Below the pieces are notes generated by a model. It saw nothing but the letters and a program-made list of their open reading frames with translations, was not told where the DNA came from and ran no database searches. A program made the translations under genes and the position numbers. A stretch of 8,420 nt of DNA, taken from contig JAMDBC010000201.1 in the NCBI GenBank assembly GCA_023484185.1, positions 3,383 to 11,802 of the forward strand, given 5' to 3'. This document shows, piece by piece, positions 5,806 to 8,420 of the stretch (positions within the stretch are counted from its first letter, which is position 1; every line of letters starts with the position of its first letter). Source of the DNA: Chloroflexota bacterium. GTDB lineage: Bacteria > Chloroflexota > Anaerolineae > Anaerolineales > Villigracilaceae.

Positions 5806-5896
5806 CAGCGCAAGGTTGGTAGATTTAGGCCATATCTGGCGGTTTCTTATTAGTTCAACCACCAAATATGGGGATGAAAAACGCGACCTTGCGCTG
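5806..5896. repeat. 91-nt hairpin element, MITE-like or structured RNA
   Basis: The ends CAGCGCAAGGT (5806-5816) and ACCTTGCGCTG (5886-5896) are perfect 11-base inverted repeats. A second stem lies inside: 5830-5844 (CCATATCTGGCGGTT) pairs with 5857-5871 (AACCACCAAATATGG), with 13 of 15 Watson-Crick matches on the DNA. The two exceptions become G-T-type pairs on one strand. The apical loop has 12 bases. No gene lies within 110 bases on the left, and the element has no coding capacity. It could be a miniature transposable element or a folded RNA. No flanking target duplication is obvious. Confidence 0.6.
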
Positions 5897-5898
5897 TA

Positions 5899-6106
5899 AT
5901 GATAGAAAAGGGATTGGATTGGGGCATCGGCGAATATTTGCTGTCAGAAAGACTGCGCTCAATCGATGAAGATATTTGGAATTTGCTTCAAATCCCCCCG
6001 GTAAGATCATTCATTCAAACCGGCCATTTTGGATAAGGGATCGGGAAAAGAAAATTATTTGAAATGGAATCAATTACCGGTTGAAAATATTGATCAATGG
6101 TTATGA
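5899..6106 (+). pseudogene. Possible decayed or frameshifted gene fragment
   Basis: From ATG 5899 one frame reads MIEKGLDWGIGEYLLSERLR and continues in protein-like composition to a TAA at 6034. A second frame, open from 6005, carries ILDKGSGKENYLKWNQLPVE and ends with TGA at 6104. Read together they look like one protein end broken by a one-base shift near 6000-6030. There is no ribosome site before 5899 and I recognise no family. The rest of 5900-6156 shows no other gene. Confidence 0.25.
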
Positions 6107-6156
6107 ATTAGTCTTATTAGCATTCTCTAAAACAATATTCCTGAAGAGTAGAAAAG

Positions 6157-7890
6157 TCAAGGGGTATTCTTCTGAGGGGTATTCTTCTGACTGTTCTTTC
6201 CCCTCCTTTTTTTCACCAATGATTTCTCCATCAGTTTAGAGAAAGCGGCCACAACTTCTGGATCAAAATGTGTTCCCGAATCATTAATAATAATCGCGAA
6301 GGCTTTTTTGTATGGCATTGCCTTTCGATATGGCCGATCGGAGGTGATTGCATCCCACACATCGATAACAGCAAATATCCGGGCTGCAAATGGAATTTCT
6401 TGTCCAACCAAACCATTAGGATAACCTTTTCCATCCCATCTTTCATGATGAAAAGAGGGGATTTCCATCGCGGGATAGAGAAATTCTATTCTCTTCAACA
6501 TTTCCCTGGCAAAAACCGGATGCTTTTCGATCATTTTTCGTTCCGCTTGATTTAGTGGACCGCGTTTTAACAATATGCTATCCGGGATGCCAATTTTACC
6601 TATGTCATGGAGTAAAGCACCACGGCGTATATTTGTTAAGTTCCCCTCTTCTATCCCCATCGCACGCGCTAATTCTAATGTCAACTCAGTGACGCGCTGG
6701 GTGTGACCTTCAGTTTCTTCGTCTCTGAGTTCGAGTGCCTTCGACCAACCTTCAATGGTTTTATCATAAGCAGATATCAAATCCTTTTCGGATCGGCTAA
6801 GACTTGAAACCATTTTATTGAACGATTGTGCCAAGTCTGCGATCTCGTCGCCTCCGTTCGTTGCCACACGGATATCACGATTTCCTTTTGCGACCTCCGA
6901 GGCTGCTTGCTCCAATTTAAGAATCGGTCGTGTGATGAGATTTGCCAGGAAAAGACCGAGAAGCATGGCCATAATGATCGCAAAGACAAACACGACAGTG
7001 ATGTTAATCCTCGTAATGTTGCTCGTTCTCACGAGGAATGTTTTTGGGAGCGCGGTCCCCATAATACCCATGTCTTCGCCATCTCTTGCTTCCCAGGCTC
7101 CAAGCAGCTCAGCATAGGCGATATTGCTGAAGCTAAAATCTCGTGTTACGCTCTGTTGAGCCCGATTTTTTAGCACAATCGATGAATCCATGAGTGGTCG
7201 AGAAGGAAACTCTGCAAATGTGGAACCGATAGGGTTGAAATTGGTATCATAAATTGTCACTTGGGATAAGGACTCTTCACGAATTTTATCCATAAGGCTT
7301 TTCAGGCTATTTCCGATCAGGAGGATGCCAACCAATTTTCCATCTTGACTTTTTACTGGACCCGAAACAAAGAAATAATTACCCCAATCTGCGAGGGAAA
7401 GTCCAGAATACTTATCCCCCTTTGCATCGACCACCTGATTCACTACGTTGGAAACGAATGAAAACTTGGTCAGATCGTCGCTAATTTGAGGGGAAAGGTA
7501 TTTTCCTGTTTCTGAGGATTTTAGGAGGCTTGTCAGGATCTTACCTTGACTATCCAAGACCAGAACAGCATCCTCTCCTGCATTAAAAGTAACTGGATAA
7601 ATGAGATCAAGAATTTTCTGCTTGTCCCCCAAGGGAATCGTTTCAGCAATTCCCTGGGTGTGAGATAATAATCGCAAAGTACCAAGCATGCGATCTTCTT
7701 CACGCACCATCGATTCGGAAGCCAATTTTCTGGCTTCAATCATTTGGTTGGTGAATCGCTCTTCCAGAGATCCCAATACTACTTGAGTAACGAGAATACC
7801 CCCAAATATAGCGATAAAAAGAGCCAAAATTATATAAGGAATGGTTAATTTTGTGCGAATTGAAAAGTGAGGGGTGCGTATTATTCTCAT
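6157..7890 (-). CDS. Cache-HAMP-HD-GYP cyclic-di-GMP phosphodiesterase (membrane receptor)
   Basis: This 577-residue receptor should hydrolyse cyclic di-GMP in response to an extracellular signal. A first membrane helix spans about 18-39. An extracytoplasmic sensor of Cache type covers roughly 40-290, including VLVLDSQGKILTS (109-121) and the repeated strand pattern around 170-195. The second helix is at about 297-320. HAMP follows (320-372: RPILKLEQAASEVAKG, then GDEIADLAQSFNKM). The HD-GYP domain runs from about 380 to 555 with all hallmark residues: EGHTQRV (394-400), HDIGK (428-432), EKHP (455-458), HHERWDGKGYP (481-491), and D510/D513 in VIDVWDAITSDRPYR. Nothing essential is missing, so it should be catalytic. 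The lysine-rich tail ends in a duplicated QKNTP. The gene stands alone with a weak ribosome site. Likely targets are motility or surface attachment. Confidence 0.92.
   Translation of the reverse strand: MRIIRTPHFSIRTKLTIPYIILALFIAIFGGILVTQVVLGSLEERFTNQMIEARKLASESMVREEDRMLGTLRLLSHTQGIAETIPLGDKQKILDLIYPVTFNAGEDAVLVLDSQGKILTSLLKSSETGKYLSPQISDDLTKFSFVSNVVNQVVDAKGDKYSGLSLADWGNYFFVSGPVKSQDGKLVGILLIGNSLKSLMDKIREESLSQVTIYDTNFNPIGSTFAEFPSRPLMDSSIVLKNRAQQSVTRDFSFSNIAYAELLGAWEARDGEDMGIMGTALPKTFLVRTSNITRINITVVFVFAIIMAMLLGLFLANLITRPILKLEQAASEVAKGNRDIRVATNGGDEIADLAQSFNKMVSSLSRSEKDLISAYDKTIEGWSKALELRDEETEGHTQRVTELTLELARAMGIEEGNLTNIRRGALLHDIGKIGIPDSILLKRGPLNQAERKMIEKHPVFAREMLKRIEFLYPAMEIPSFHHERWDGKGYPNGLVGQEIPFAARIFAVIDVWDAITSDRPYRKAMPYKKAFAIIINDSGTHFDPEVVAAFSKLMEKSLVKKRRGKNSQKNTPQKNTP
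6160..6189. repeat. 15-base tandem duplication at the 3' end of the HD-GYP gene
   Basis: AGGGGTATTCTTCTG occurs twice in a row (6160-6174 and 6175-6189), giving the repeated QKNTP pentapeptide just before the stop. It preserves the reading frame and adds five residues to a basic, probably disordered tail. Confidence 0.85.
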
Positions 7891-8032
7891 ATATGTATTT
7901 GGAATTTATGGATCAATAAACCATGTGCTTTCAGGATAATCTCACATTGACCGCTAACTTGATAATTTTAGCATACACTTTAGTTAGAATGTAGTGTGTC
8001 AGAGCTTGTGCTAATTCTACCTTTCTATTTCA

Positions 8033-8048
8033 TTATACAAAGTATAAT
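8033..8048 (+). promoter_or_regulatory. -10 box inside a palindrome, upstream of the DUF4258 gene
   Basis: TTATAC-AAA-GTATAA (8033-8047) is a perfect six-base inverted repeat. It contains the -10 hexamer TATAAT (8043-8048), which ends only six bases before the ATG at 8055. Transcription from it would start at or next to the ATG, giving a leaderless mRNA. No ribosome site precedes the ATG, which fits. No good -35 is seen. The palindrome could be an operator. Confidence 0.4.
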
Positions 8049-8054
8049 TTTCTG

Positions 8055-8336
8055 ATGAATAGTTCCAGAATCATCTCCGGCTCCGACGCAGTGCAGCGTA
8101 TGTTCGAGCGCGGAATATCTGAAAAGAAAGTGCGTCAGGTGTTGGATGCAGGGAATGTCATCGAAGATTACTCGGCAGAGATGCCTGAGCCGAGCCGTTT
8201 GATTTTGGGATTTCAGGGCAAGCGTCCGTTCCATGTTGTGACTTCTGAAAATATAGAATCAAATGAAGTAACGGTTATTACAGTTTATGTTCCCGACGCT
8301 GAGAAGTGGAGAAAAGATTTTCGGAGCCGGAGATGA
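8055..8336 (+). CDS. DUF4258 domain protein, toxin-like
   Basis: The 93-residue protein follows the DUF4258 pattern throughout: RMFERGIS (15-22), VRQVLDAGNVIEDYS (26-40), MPEPSRLILGFQGKRPFHVV (43-62), then VTVITVYVPDAEKWRKDFRSR (72-92). Such proteins are small, of the usual 85-100 residues, often lie beside a zinc-finger or antitoxin-like gene, and are suspected toxin-module members. Biochemistry is not established. One oddity: the histidine usually found before 'A..RM' is replaced by aspartate (D11). The next gene may begin right at the window end (ATG 8406, 8413 or 8416), so the partner cannot be judged. Expression seems to come from the -10 box six bases upstream. Confidence 0.8.
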   Translation: MNSSRIISGSDAVQRMFERGISEKKVRQVLDAGNVIEDYSAEMPEPSRLILGFQGKRPFHVVTSENIESNEVTVITVYVPDAEKWRKDFRSRR

Positions 8337-8339
8337 TAA

Positions 8340-8402
8340 AGACTTCGGAAGTCTGCTTTGAAGCATTAGGGCGGCGAGTCTTCTTGAAGACTTCCGAAGT
8401 CT
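8340..8402. repeat. Nested palindromic (REP-like) element
   Basis: AGACTTCGGAAGTCT (8340-8354) is inverted exactly as AGACTTCCGAAGTCT (8388-8402). Each 15-mer is itself a palindrome with seven-base arms around one central base. A third perfect palindrome, AGTCTTC-TT-GAAGACT (8377-8392), overlaps the right copy. The element starts four bases after the DUF4258 stop and ends just before the window edge. It can form one long hairpin or several small ones and may act as a terminator-like or mRNA-stabilising element. Confidence 0.65.
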
Positions 8403-8420
8403 GGTATGGTGAATGATGAA

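Noticed and set aside
8333..8415. 27-codon frame starting at an ATGA overlap with the DUF4258 stop
   Set aside because: It consists almost entirely of the palindromic repeat element, with no ribosome site and no protein-like features.

Overview
The window looks like chromosomal DNA of a free-living bacterium, most probably an uncultured Anaerolineae-type Chloroflexota. That placement is an inference. It rests on the panB gene with an unfamiliar conserved partner, the Cache-HAMP-HD-GYP receptor, and the many short palindromic intergenic repeats. No rRNA, complete tRNA, plasmid, phage or CRISPR signature is visible.

Layout. (1) 1-1080: two tandem plus-strand cassettes, each a leader of about 87 nt followed by a small protein gene of 130-131 codons with a possible YbjN-like fold. 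The leaders are more alike than the genes and contain an antisense tRNA-like half. (2) 1090-1650: a decayed transposase-like helix-turn-helix fragment, then a small orphan gene (114 aa) with a glycine-rich beta half. (3) 1697-2333: the C-terminal stump of a membrane glycosyltransferase on the minus strand, cut off at a REP-like repeat, followed by a repeat-rich spacer. (4) 2334-4526: a minus-strand operon with a good sigma70-type promoter, panB (ketopantoate hydroxymethyltransferase), and 19 bp downstream a 421-residue protein of unknown function. (5) 4527-4953: a gene-free spacer with a terminator-like hairpin and a long inverted repeat. (6) 4954-5713: a membrane-anchored or secreted low-complexity protein with a 25-residue tandem repeat. 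(7) 5714-6156: a gene-free spacer with a 91-nt hairpin and a possible decayed reading frame. (8) 6157-7890: a complete Cache-HAMP-HD-GYP cyclic-di-GMP phosphodiesterase on the minus strand. (9) 8033-8420: a DUF4258 gene, possibly leaderless and with a palindrome over its -10 box, followed by a nested palindromic element and perhaps the first codons of the next gene.

Functionally, the only clear pathway step is pantothenate/CoA synthesis (PanB), and the only clear signalling gene is the HD-GYP receptor. The rest is accessory material: small paralogs, remnants and repeats. The best candidates for something undescribed are the tandem leader-plus-gene cassettes, the PanB-linked unknown protein, and the 91-nt hairpin.
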